The notes under the pieces are model-generated. The model saw only the letters and a program-made list of their open reading frames with translations. It had not been told where the DNA came from and made no database searches. DNA of 26,283 nucleotides from the NCBI GenBank assembly GCA_052171895.1, contig JBQMRN010000016.1:1-26283 (forward strand), read 5' to 3'. The translations under genes and the position numbers were made by a program. Source of the stretch: Arsenophonus sp052171895. Its GTDB lineage: Bacteria > Pseudomonadota > Gammaproteobacteria > Enterobacterales > Enterobacteriaceae. This document shows positions 18,342 to 26,283 of this stretch, piece after piece; position 1 is the stretch's first letter, and each line of letters opens with the position of its first letter.

Positions 18342-20880
18342 ACGGAAACATCGTTGCTTACTGGGACGGAAATTATGCAAGGCTACCGTATTTTCTGACT
18401 AGCTCGCCTTTTTAGGCAACATCATGCAAGCGGCGATTATTAGCGCTTTTCACCCTGTATTCCCTAATATTGGCCGGTTATGTCAAGCTGCTGGCACAGA
18501 GCTAATCCTTACCCATCAAGAAAAATTACGTCAAGCCGCCGTGCTTACAGCATTGCTGGTACAGCAACCAGGTGGTGCAAACATTCCATGTGTTCTGCGC
18601 TCGCCGTGATATGAGTCCACGCACTTAATGCCATTTATTATCGCTTGCGTAAAACGCTGGTAAAAAATCAAGCTGTCCGCTCAGTGGCTTTGGCGCTTTA
18701 AAGAAGCATAGTTTGCTCAGAAATGGACGTTACGACTGGAATACAGCAAACCAGTTGATCCAATATCTCGTTGAAGATTTTACTTATCGGATCAAACAGG
18801 TTTATGTATGGTAAGCGACACACTATTTCAATTTACTCTGGCATGGTGGTGTACCGGTTGTTTTAGTCAATCGCTGACATTTTCCACCTCTACACGGATA
18901 CCCTACAATTGTTGAGGCAAATAGGCAGATATAGCGATTAACTACCTTTTTACAATGGATGATGCGCCTGGAAATTAAACTATAGAAAGAAGATAACCAT
19001 CAGATCAGTGCTAACGCTGAAGAGGTGATTTTGTCATGGCGCCGTTTCAATTTTTTATTGGAAACTAGCATCCATACAACCTGCTCTCTTTGATAAACTT
19101 GACGATCTGAATTTACGCCTGTACGTCATCACGATCAATCAGGGGCAATTAAGTTAGCGGATAGAAGGAAAATTAGATAAAATCATAAATACGCTTTGTT
19201 TATTGCGGTGTACTTAAGTGATATAGGGAATGTCAAAACACTGTCGCTATTTTCCCATCAGGAAGCGGTAATGGAAGAATGCACCCTGGAACGGTTAGAG
19301 AATATACAGGCTGAAACCGTTCTACTTGGACCTAAAAGCCTGGCCAGCGCTACTTATTCAGCACGAACTGGAACAGAGCGGTATAGATGCCAGACGGCGA
19401 TTTTCCCACCTGTCGTGATCTTACCATAGGTTGAAATTTACGATTAGTTGACAGAATCTGATGGCGAGTTTAGTGATTCTCGATGGCAAGCTTGCCAAAC
19501 TGCCTCAGAAGAAGCAGATCCAGTGCAGCTATTTTTTAATTGAGACGATTAGCGCAAGCGAAGTTCGCGTAACTAATGGCAATAATAAACCAACACTGGC
19601 ATTTTATTAAAACGAAGAAAAACATTATGGTCAATACCTTTCCTCAGCTCGATTCCGATATCGCTCGCTTTGTGTAGGTGAGACAGACCTAGGACTAGGA
19701 TCACATGATTGCTATTTTTATCGTGAATAATTATCGCGATAATTTTAAGGCCAATCATTTTTCAGCTTGGTACAGAAAGATTTTCCGTACCGTACACACT
19801 GGAAAAATAAGCCTCTAACGGATGAAATTGCCAACGTAGAGATAACCCCAAACATCAAGTGATTCTCTGGCTTAAACCATTAACAAGCAACAGTGGTATT
19901 AAGCTACTTCTGCAAGGCCATTGCAGTATTAGCCTCTGACGTATATTTTACCGTCTTGCGAGATGGTGGTGAATTTTGCTATGTTCAAATATAGATTTAG
20001 GTGAACTGTAATGTTTGGACTGCATCAACAAAGACAAAGGAAAGGCGCTGGCATCTACCATTATTCTATTAATTTATCACGCCGTACCGAGAAGTGGTTT
20101 TATCCCAATCATCATCAGGCTAGCCGCATTGTTGAATGATTTAAAGCCACTTTTGATATTTGGTGCACGCTATGCATATATCCATTCCCTGAGAGGATTA
20201 TATGTAGTCATGCGCCTGATTAAGGATAACGATGATGCACGGTACCGGATTTTTGAGTTATTCGGCTTTTTGTTTGATTAAATTTTGATACTGAAACGCC
20301 TGTTGCACTGTCTATAATGGATGATGATTTTTATCCTAGCCAACAACAACCGGCTTCTGAAAAAATACCATAATACGCGCACTGCCTCCGCCTCCTATCT
20401 TGCGCTGTGTAGCTATATCAACAAATTATCTATACAGGACGACTGTTAACCATTCAATATTCATCCAAATGCCGTATTTATAGGGCGATTTAGACACCAA
20501 TTATCGCCAATAAGAAGAACGTCGAAGAAATCAAACACGCGTTACTGTTGTCGATGGCCTATGCCTTATGTTATGATTCGAACGGCATTTTAAACACTGA
20601 AATATGCGATGGAGAATTTGCATTGATAGCCATTGAAGTAGCAATGAGCGAGCATCTTCTGATGACGACGCTCCATGCAATAACTGCCTGAATTATCATT
20701 GATCGACTGAAATTAAAGGGCCTATCTGAGAAAAACTGCTGATTAATCCTGAATTGTTGATTTTCTAATAAGCCAACGGGCTGGTACACAACGCTTATTC
20801 TCGCACTGCAAATCTCTATTAAGCGGGTAGCCTAGAAGATTGAGCCAGAACGATCGCGATCTGATAGAATACTATTACCA
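18339..20880 (+). pseudogene. large decayed locus, unrecognised protein(s)
   Basis: About 2.5 kb with plus-strand coding character broken into short frames. Legible pieces in order: MTETSLLTGTEIMQGYRIF (18339); LCQAAGTELILTHQEKLRQA and AVLTALLVQQPGGANIP (18424-18609); NAIYYRLRKTLVKNQAVRSV (18625-18690); DDLNLRLYVITINQGQL (19100-19150); LERLENIQAETVLLGPKSLA (19290-19350); HELEQSGIDARRRFSHLS (19360-19415); ANVEITPNIK (19830-19860); LDCINKDKGKALASTI (20010-20060); MDDDFYPSQQQPASEKIP (20317-20370); YQQIIYTGRLL near 20420. One very long protein or two to three genes are both possible. I do not recognise the family and do not assign a function. It is broken in every frame. Confidence 0.4.
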
Positions 20881-21173
20881 GCCTAAAAAAGCATTTATTC
20901 TCTATTTTTTGAAGGCTACAAATATTGCTATCATTTGATTGTCATATGTATTTTTGTCGCCGAAGTAATCGTCTCGAATTGATAATTTTTGAACTGTACC
21001 GAACTAAAATAAAGAAAGGAGCGAAAACTTACTGGCATCGAACACTGGGTGGTGGCATACCGTAATCAGCACGTATTGCACTACATCCATGCTGTAGAAG
21101 TTTACCCTCTGGCCGCTCATTTAATTTGCTAGATTGATGAAGATAATTATACGTTTTTGCCGTTAGAAAGTTA
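20881..21173. other. AT-rich stretch, no supported gene
   Basis: Between the decayed block and the heat-shock gene terminator I see no convincing gene. AGAAAGGAGCG at 21013-21023 resembles a ribosome site but no sensible frame follows it. Confidence 0.35.
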
Positions 21174-21174
21174 A

Positions 21175-21193
21175 AGCGCCCAAAATGGGCGCT
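21175..21193 (-). terminator. hairpin terminator of the heat-shock gene
   Basis: Perfect 8-bp arms AGCGCCCA (21175-21182) and TGGGCGCT (21186-21193) with an AAA loop. It lies four bases after the stop codon of the minus-strand heat-shock gene. Read on the minus strand the stem is followed by TTAACTTT, a short T-rich tail. GC-rich in otherwise AT-rich DNA. Confidence 0.75.
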
Positions 21194-21197
21194 ACTT

Positions 21198-21692
21198 TTA
21201 ATTAGCATTGTGTTCAAGCACACAGCCTGATTGATTCTGATCACCAATGGTGATCTTCTGCGGTTGTTCCTGTTCAGGAACATCGTAGGTAAATTGCAGG
21301 GTTAATAATCCTTTATCAAGATTCGCCTGCTGGATCGTTATCCGATGCTCAAGGCTGAAAGTTAAAGAAAACTCACTTTTTTTAATACCCTGATGCAACC
21401 ATTTAATGCCGTCTTTTTCTTCGGCAGTACTCGGTTCTTCAATCTTTAGTTTACCACTAATGGTTAGCTGGTTATTAAGCAGAGAAATATCGAGTTCATC
21501 CCGCGTATAGCCAGGTATGCTCACTGTTATTTCATAATGTTCTTTATCTTTTTTCAGCAGATTATAGGCGGGGGTATCAGCCAGCGTGTTTTCACCTGTC
21601 AAACGACTAAACAGTTTATCTATCTGGGTAAAACGGTCAGACAGAAGATGATTGCTAAATGCAGGGATAAGAGAAAAAGAACGATAGGCCAT
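21198..21692 (-). CDS. small heat-shock protein, Hsp20/IbpA type
   Basis: Intact 164-residue small heat-shock protein, an ATP-independent holdase that keeps unfolding proteins soluble for DnaK and ClpB. The N-terminus (MAYRSFSLIPAFSNHLLSDR) is like that of enterobacterial Hsp20 proteins near IbpA but not identical to E. coli IbpA or IbpB. The alpha-crystallin domain spans about residues 43-138 (YNLLKKDKEHYEITVSIPGY, then DELDISLLNNQLTISGKL, FSLTFSLEH, ANLDKGLLTLQF). The C-terminal I-x-I motif is present as KITIG, needed for oligomer assembly. It is longer than E. coli IbpA (137 residues). AAAGGAGG (minus strand, 21705-21698) ends five bases before ATG and fixes the start. A sigma32-like promoter lies upstream and a hairpin follows the stop, so it is monocistronic. 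Small heat-shock genes also occur on symbiont plasmids such as Buchnera's. Confidence 0.95.
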   Translation of the reverse strand: MAYRSFSLIPAFSNHLLSDRFTQIDKLFSRLTGENTLADTPAYNLLKKDKEHYEITVSIPGYTRDELDISLLNNQLTISGKLKIEEPSTAEEKDGIKWLHQGIKKSEFSLTFSLEHRITIQQANLDKGLLTLQFTYDVPEQEQPQKITIGDQNQSGCVLEHNAN

Positions 21693-21745
21693 AGTATCCT
21701 CCTTTAATACGTCGTTGATTAATACTTAGGTTTATCTCCTTATAT

Positions 21746-21773
21746 ACATAGGGCCAATTAATATGTTTTCAAG
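21746..21773 (-). promoter_or_regulatory. sigma32-type heat-shock promoter
   Basis: On the minus strand CTTGAAA (21773-21767) is followed after 13 bp by CCCTATGT (21753-21746). The sigma32 consensus is CTTGAAA, 11-16 bp, CCCCATnT, so the -35 is perfect and the -10 has one mismatch. It would give a leader of about 45 bases before the heat-shock gene start at 21692. Heat induction is inferred. Confidence 0.75.
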
Positions 21774-21779
21774 TGCGCT

Positions 21780-22728
21780 AGCAATACTAAAGAAAAATAA
21801 TGTTGCCCTCTCACTAAGCTCAACCGTTCTTGCTATTAAACTTCGCATTGACGCGATAATGAGATGGATTTACTAAAAAATCTTTTCCACTAAAGACTAC
21901 ATTGACTTCTACAACATGCTGGCCTTTTTTTGGATAACAATAAATCATTGCAGCAAGCCTTTATTGATATGCGCAACGTTGTTACCAATTTTAGGCACAA
22001 ATATCATTCCTACGCCCGTGCTCTCTCTTGACCGATTAGTTGTCTGTACTAGATAAAAGGCAAGGTGGCTTTGAAAAAGTATTGCTCGAATGGGTACCCC
22101 GTTCAGAAAACTACCATGATTGACTCAGGGCTTTTCTCCAGCAAACTCTTCTATGTCTTGCATTATGCCACCCAGATTGTGGATGGCACTAACACCAGGA
22201 TCTTTGCCATGTTTGGCTACTTGCACTGTTCTGATTAATAACATGATCAATGTGGTATTGGGTCAATCAAAATTGATCGACATTCTGCTGCAGTAGTCAA
22301 TATATCCTACCGTGCATGGGGTTTACTTTTTTCCTGAATATTGCCGTATTACTACGGCTTAATATTCAGGTAATGCAAACGGTTGATTAATATGTTTGGG
22401 GAAATCAACAACCCCTAGTTGGAAAGACCTGTTAATAAAACGCTCTATTATATACGGTAAGGCGAAGATTTTGAGTTGACTTTAAAAAGTACAGGCTATC
22501 ACTTTTCATCACAGGATTGTATCAATCAAATGATGTTATTAACCGAAGGCAGAGGCAAAGAAAACAGATTTGAGAGTTATGCTAAACATTGATTATGTAT
22601 CACCGCCAAACAGGTCAAGAAAAACGATTTTGTTAACCGTGCTTTGCTTCTTATTGGTGTTCGGTTATATGTTACTTCTGTTATTAGCAAGCGGAGATTT
22701 AAATACGATGGTCAATCAAATTGGGTAA
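21780..22728 (+). pseudogene. pilR: pilR pseudogene, copy 2 (thin-pilus inner-membrane protein)
   Basis: This is the wreck of a GspF/PilR-type inner-membrane platform protein for type IVb pilus assembly. Pieces in order: FSTKDYIDFYNMLAFF (21885-21930), NKSLQQAL/IDMRNVVTNF (21945-21995), VLLEWVPRSE (22080-22110), SGLFSSKL and ALHYATQIVDG (22125-22185), FLNIAVLLRLNIQVMQTVD (22335-22390), FELTLKSTGYHFSSQDCINQ and MMLLTEGRGKENRFE (22470-22575), and a final hydrophobic helix LLTVLCFLLVFGYMLLLLLA followed by SGDLNTMVNQIG and TAA at 22726-22728. The ESG-less SGLFSS segment and the paired membrane stretches suit the family. Several stops and frameshifts. Assignment also rests on its place before pilS and pilT. 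Confidence 0.6.
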
Positions 22729-22731
22729 ACA

Positions 22732-23390
22732 ATGAAAATAATTCAATAGTATTTGATCAATACACAAAACAGAAAAATATGAAAAGAAGTCAGCACTTCA
22801 TCGGGAATTTTTAAATCTGGAAATGATGAGGTGCTGGCCCATTATAGCGGTTGCTATTGTACTTGCTGTTAGCGCGGTTTCCGGTATTTTTAATTTAAAT
22901 CACCCTTAACGATGAAATTGCTAACGTACAAGCATTAGTGAGGAGTAATCACGCGGTATGCTAAAGATATAGGGTGAATACCCCCTTTACTAATACTGAA
23001 AAAATAACAAGCACACTAGTGCAGTTTGGCAGCCTGGTGGAGACCACCACCCCAGGCAATATAACCATTAACGGCAAGAAATAAAAGTATGATTAAAAAT
23101 AGCTAATAGCTTTGGCAGTAATGCCATTATTACCAAAAAAAAGTGCAAAGCTTAACAAATAATAAAGGGTTTTTAGTTACTTATAAAAATGTGCTACAAG
23201 TTTTCTGTGGCACATTGGCAACAAAACTGAGTGGCAGCGTAATCCTGCATGAGATTTCGATTTTTCCACTACCAAGAATATTAGTGCTATTACCGCTAAA
23301 AAAGCCGGGCCCAATGTAAAACCAGATAACAGGTAGGTCTTGGTTAATATCCTCACTTTCAAATTTAACAATTAATTCTCCCATTCTTTT
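22732..23390 (+). pseudogene. pilS: pilS pseudogene, copy 2 (type IVb major pilin)
   Basis: Starts three bases after the pilR stop; one missing base turns MKNNSIVFDQYTKQ into MKIIQ-stop. The pilin helix near 22835-22880 reads AIIAVAIVLAVSAVSG; the position holding glutamate in copy 1 (Glu5 of type IV pilins) is alanine here. Downstream come TLNDEIANVQALV-like sequence, MLKI-, PFTNTEKITSTLVQFGSL near 22985-23030 and TTPGNITINGKK near 23045-23085, which agree with the R64 PilS layout. Then GFLVTYKNVLQ, FCGTLATKLSGS and a C-terminal KKAGPNVKPDN and LTFKFNN ending near 23385. Apparent minus-strand frames at 23177-23384 are antisense shadows of this end. Confidence 0.7.
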
Positions 23391-23459
23391 TTAATTTTCA
23401 AATCCTTTCGATGCAGCAGGAAAGGCGAGTTTTGCTTTTCTACATTCAAAGAGCGCTAC

Positions 23460-23924
23460 ATAGCGAAAATTATCACCTTTTGCCTTACCATAAGCTTAAC
23501 AAAGGCAGCACAAGTTTTTTGTTTTAATAAGGCAGGCGCGATATACAGAATTGATCCAAAACTGCTAAAAGCCATAGATCAGCAGGAAACTAGTCTCTTG
23601 GAAAAACCGTGAATATCAATCTGGATAAACGGAGATCCCTGTTAAGTATGGATTTATTGAGTGACCCAGCTCAATTATACGCATATCCAAAATTCCCAAA
23701 AATGGGAGTGATCTTATTCGAAACCATCATGATTTATTTAATCAACCGTGGTTTAAGGTTAAAATCGATGCGTGGATACTGGTGCAAAACACCTGGGCAA
23801 ATGTGGCATTAAAATAGGCTTGTCTATTGGTCGTATAACGCTAGTTTTCATTCCAGGTCCAGGTAATGAAAAGAAATGCCTTCGCTATCCTCAACAGATT
23901 TATGCTCAGTACTGACCTGTTGTG
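23460..23924 (+). pseudogene. pilT: pilT pseudogene, copy 2 (lytic transglycosylase, IagB/PilT type)
   Basis: The better preserved of two transglycosylase remnants. A signal-peptide-like start (KIITFCLTISLTKAAQ) leads into CFNKAGARYRIDPKLLKAID then QQETSL near 23520-23595, keeping the catalytic glutamate of the SLT/IagB fold in QQE. Further pieces are VNINLDKR, SYGLM-like positions now scrambled, YPKFPKMGV, LINRGLRLKSM and, in another frame, FKVKIDAWILVQNTWANVAL near 23755-23810, then GRITLVFI, KKCLRYPQQIYAQY before the stop. Frame changes near 23610, 23760 and 23815 prevent function. The product would have cut peptidoglycan for pilus passage. The next gene starts 20 bases downstream with its own AGGAG. 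Confidence 0.75.
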
Positions 23925-23944
23925 AACAACAATAGGAGAAAACC

Positions 23945-24590
23945 ATGAGCCAGGTGTGAATCTCATCTTGCTTTGGTTGTTCGCTATTATTGCATAAACC
24001 AGCGTGGTTTATTATTACAAAACATTTTTAGATTTTCATCACTAACGCCAGCTGTTGGAGATCGGTAGAGTTATGATAGTAACGGAATTATTTTTAGCGT
24101 GTACCCATTTCTTGTCGGCCATATTTTAGCCCTCTGCGCACTACATGGCTATTTTCTCTGGTTTTCTTCGCTTTTTTAGGCATATTCATTTATCTGGATG
24201 CGGCAAGCAGATGCTTAACCGCGCTGTTTTACTCTGTCCTTTGTCTGGAGGAGCCATCTAGCGTTTTCTTTTATGGCTGGAAAGCGGATTAAACGCTATG
24301 CTCAGCATATTAACTCTATTTGGTCTGCTTTTTTAGCACAACGATCCTCTCTTATCGTTGTAATGGCTATACACAGTTTTATTTTAGCAATGTCTAGATA
24401 ATGGTATGGCTTGGCATGTAGTTTTCCAGCGAAACTTTTAGTCATCAGTGGTGCTAGCGTTTTAAGTCATCTTTTCCTGATAAGAAAATACCGCTGGCCA
24501 ATGCAATGATAGAAAAACATCCACTACTATTCAGTGCCGTTTGTCAGTACCGTTTCTGCTGTTTTTATTTTGCGTGGCGGAGATTGCATA
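23945..24590 (+). pseudogene. pilU-like pseudogene, copy 2 (candidate prepilin peptidase)
   Basis: Preceded by AATAGGAGAA, a good ribosome site. Stitched frames give MSQV-LILLWLFAIIA, FLACTHFLSAIF, GYFLWFSSLF and then IFIYLDAASRCLTALFYSVL near 24185-24235, followed by SILTLFGLLF and LLVISGASVLSHLF. The LDAASRCL stretch aligns with LDAASKCLP of copy 1, where a D-x6-P motif like the first catalytic site of prepilin peptidases is complete; here the proline is lost. Multiple membrane helices and the slot after pilT suit PilU. No clear second aspartate motif, so the call is tentative. Confidence 0.4.
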
Positions 24591-24891
24591 TGTTTGGTAG
24601 ATAGAAATTTATATTTAGGATGTCATATTTTAAAAAATAACCCAAAGAAAAAGTTAGAAATCCATAGTGAGTTTATTTCATTAGAAGTATTTAGTTCTCT
24701 TGTGGTTTTAGCATTGGCGACTTTATAGGGAGAAAATACACTGAGTATATTTGGATGAACAGAAGTGTCGTCTCAGCACCTGATGTCAAGCAGTTTAATG
24801 AAGCCGAAAAGCGTGATATATTGCTGACTATCGTGATGAGTTATTAAATCAACCGCTCCTAAAACGTATTATTCCTGCCATGCTAATAAAA
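24590..24891 (+). pseudogene. unrecognised decayed gene of the pil cluster, copy 2 (truncated)
   Basis: Continuation of the pil cassette equivalent to 1922-2192: HILKNNPKKKLEIHSEFISL, EVFSSLVVLALATL, then KQFNEAEKRDILL and INRS/LLKRIIPAM-like pieces. Homology with copy 1 stops abruptly at 24891, where sequence of an IS1595-type element begins. Family not recognised. Confidence 0.35.
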
Positions 24892-25271
24892 GGTTATGTT
24901 GAAAAGGTTGTTAGTAGAAATTCATTATATTGTATGAAGGATTTTCAATACAGAGGTTGCCATGAAAAAAGAAATAGTCATACATATCAAAGAGACTCTT
25001 TCAGTCCATGGCAACATAAATCTGCATCTCATTATTTGGCTCGGTGATAATCTGTCGGATGATCTCGATTCATTCATTGAAACAACTCATTCTACTTTAT
25101 TCTGTCGATGTCGTCACAGTGAACATGTTATACGTTTGATGGACATACACCCATTAGGGTTACAGCGATATCGTTGCAAAATCCCCGATTGCAGGAAAAC
25201 ATTTAACAATTTAACTGGAAGTCCTGTTGAAAAACTACATTACAAGAATAAATAGTTTAATTATCTGCGAT
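24892..25271 (+). mobile_element. IS1595-family transposase remnant, N-terminal part
   Basis: ATG 24962 opens 97 residues. The N-terminal region is followed by a zinc-ribbon: FCRCRHSEHVIRLMDIHPLG then LQRYRCKIPDCRKTFNNLTG and SPVEKLHYKNK. The CxC...C...C pattern with RYRC..C.KTFN.LTGTPL is the N-terminal signature of IS1595-type transposases. After a stop where the family has tryptophan the match continues as FNYLRCM to 25271, then changes to the IS256 end. The element's left edge is placed at 24892 (GGTTATGTTGAAAAGG) because homology to the other pil cassette ends there. The catalytic DDE part is missing. The frame is clean apart from the truncation, so this piece is relatively young or lucky. 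Confidence 0.8.
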
Positions 25272-26283
25272 GTATGTGAGTTATTAGCAAATATGGTGTA
25301 TGCCGGTCAGGCTACGTTTCACTCTGATGCTTCGTGAATTTGTTCTCCATCCTTAAATTTGAAGTTGTTTACCATCAGATATGCTGCTCAGCAGCTCAAA
25401 ATCCTATTAGCTAGTTCCAACTTTTCTAAGCATACCGGAGCAGCTTAAATACCATTGAAAGGCTTCTTGTTCTTCAAACACAGTTCTTCGCATGTCGGAT
25501 TCGTAGCCTTACTGTTCCAAAAGCCAATTCAATTGGATTTCTCGTTCTTATTTAACGCCAAGTGTGCGATGACTGGAAGTGGTAGAATGCCAACAGTTCT
25601 TTTCGATCTTTTTCCAGCTGCTTCATCAATACAGGATACTTCGCTGAAAACCTTGCCAAAAAAACATCAAGGACTTTATAGTGGCATAGCAGTCGCTGGT
25701 TAGCTAGAACCTTCTGCGGAACTCAGCCTTAACTTTCCTCGGTTTTGTATGCCTTTGAAGAGTTGTGGCGCAGCACATGAGCTGTTTTGTGTACCCAACA
25801 GAGTTGCTGTTGCATGTTCAGGAACATCTTTGTTATTGGATTCCAAAAACCAAGGGCACCGTTTTCGTAGCAAGGCTTGGAGATATGGTTAAGCTACGCG
25901 CTTACAAGCTATTGATAACCATTTTCGACCGCAACTAGTTCCTTATACCTCCATGCTCAGTGCCGCCTATAATGACCAGCAGGAAAAAACAATCATCTTA
26001 CCTGATATGACTGTATATGCCATCGGCCAAGAAATAAACGTAGCGCATATCGCTTAAATTACGCGGGCAGCATTTCCTGTGCTCTTCAAGCCATTGCTGT
26101 TTCAGCCTGCTGATTACTAACAGATAGATCATGTGCTTTTCACCGAGAATAGCGCCCCCCCATGGGGATTCGTAAAATCTTCGGTGGAGATGACTTGCAA
26201 ATACAGCCATGGTAGCAACTCTTCGCCGCTTTTTGCACGCTTAGGATAAGGAGGTAGGAACGAGTGTTAAAGGATATTTAGTT
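25272..26283 (-). mobile_element. IS256-family insertion sequence remnant, copy 3 (runs off window)
   Basis: Minus-strand Mutator-type element inserted into the IS1595 remnant. The left end (TGAGTTATTAGCAAAT, 25272-25287) matches the ends at 8483, 10851 and, inverted, 4535. From right to left the minus strand reads LSDMRYVYFLADGIYSHIR at 26054-25998 (family: R-YVYxWADGIYxxxR), then sequence around 25900-25740 holding the central DDE region, and KVFSEVSCIDEAAGKRS-like sequence near 25650-25600 (family: KYPKAxECLxKDREx). Several frame breaks. The 5' part lies beyond the window. Confidence 0.8.

Noticed and set aside
18339..20880. Possible insecticidal toxin complex or type VI secretion gene
   Set aside because: Tempting for an insect symbiont, but none of the surviving peptide pieces matched any such family strongly enough to support the call.
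21029..21283. Minus-strand 84-codon frame past the end of the heat-shock gene
   Set aside because: Overlaps the hsp20 C-terminus in another frame and crosses its terminator; no ribosome site or motif.
1..26283. CRISPR arrays, tRNA or rRNA genes
   Set aside because: No regularly spaced repeats of the right size and no cloverleaf or rRNA-like conserved stretch were seen by eye on either strand.

Overview
The window looks like a decaying accessory replicon, or replicon remnant, of a host-restricted gammaproteobacterium, most likely an insect endosymbiont of the Enterobacterales. It is AT-rich by eye. Almost every recognisable gene is broken by many stops and frameshifts, and insertion sequences of four families (IS256, IS91, IS481, IS1595) occupy a large share of it. 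An Arsenophonus-like or similar symbiont plasmid would fit, but that is inference; no rRNA or other species marker is present.

Only two full-length genes look intact. One is repA (14978-15922), a plasmid replication initiator of the RPA/RepA type, preceded by an origin-like region (14638-14903) with a DnaA box, a 24-bp palindrome, 17-bp direct repeats and iteron-like repeats that overlap a sigma70-type promoter. The other is a small heat-shock protein gene (21198-21692, minus strand). It keeps a very good ribosome binding site, a sigma32-type promoter and a hairpin just after the stop.

Layout. 1-2950: ruined thin-pilus (type IVb, R64/IncI1-like) genes in the order pilR-pilS-pilT-pilU-like-pilV-like. 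3400-4540: IS256-family wreck. 4541-6501: unrecognised decay, then an Rpn/YhgA-type nuclease pseudogene. 6502-7990: unrecognised decay and phage tail-fibre/tail-fibre-assembly remnants (minus). 8480-9530: second IS256 wreck (minus). 9535-10698: nearly full-length metK pseudogene (minus). 10848-10920: solo IS256 end. 10950-12935: IS91 wreck (minus). 12959-13130: small frameshifted gene. 13180-13925: IS481 wreck. 14130-14470: inverted IS91 fragment. 14638-15922: origin and repA. 15930-16380: 3' half of an IS1595-type transposase (minus). 16400-18325: second large IS91 wreck (minus). 18339-20880: unrecognised decayed block. 21174-21773: heat-shock gene with its control signals. 21780-24891: second, diverged copy of pilR-S-T-U. 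24892-25271: 5' half of an IS1595-type transposase, cut by a third IS256 copy that runs off the window end.

The two pil cassettes lie in the same orientation near the two ends of the window. They are collinear over about 2.2 kb (1-2192 with 22675-24891) but clearly diverged, and they carry different disabling changes. This suggests either an old duplication or fusion of two related conjugative plasmids. Replication and heat-shock protection have been retained while conjugation, nuclease, phage and transposition functions have been lost.
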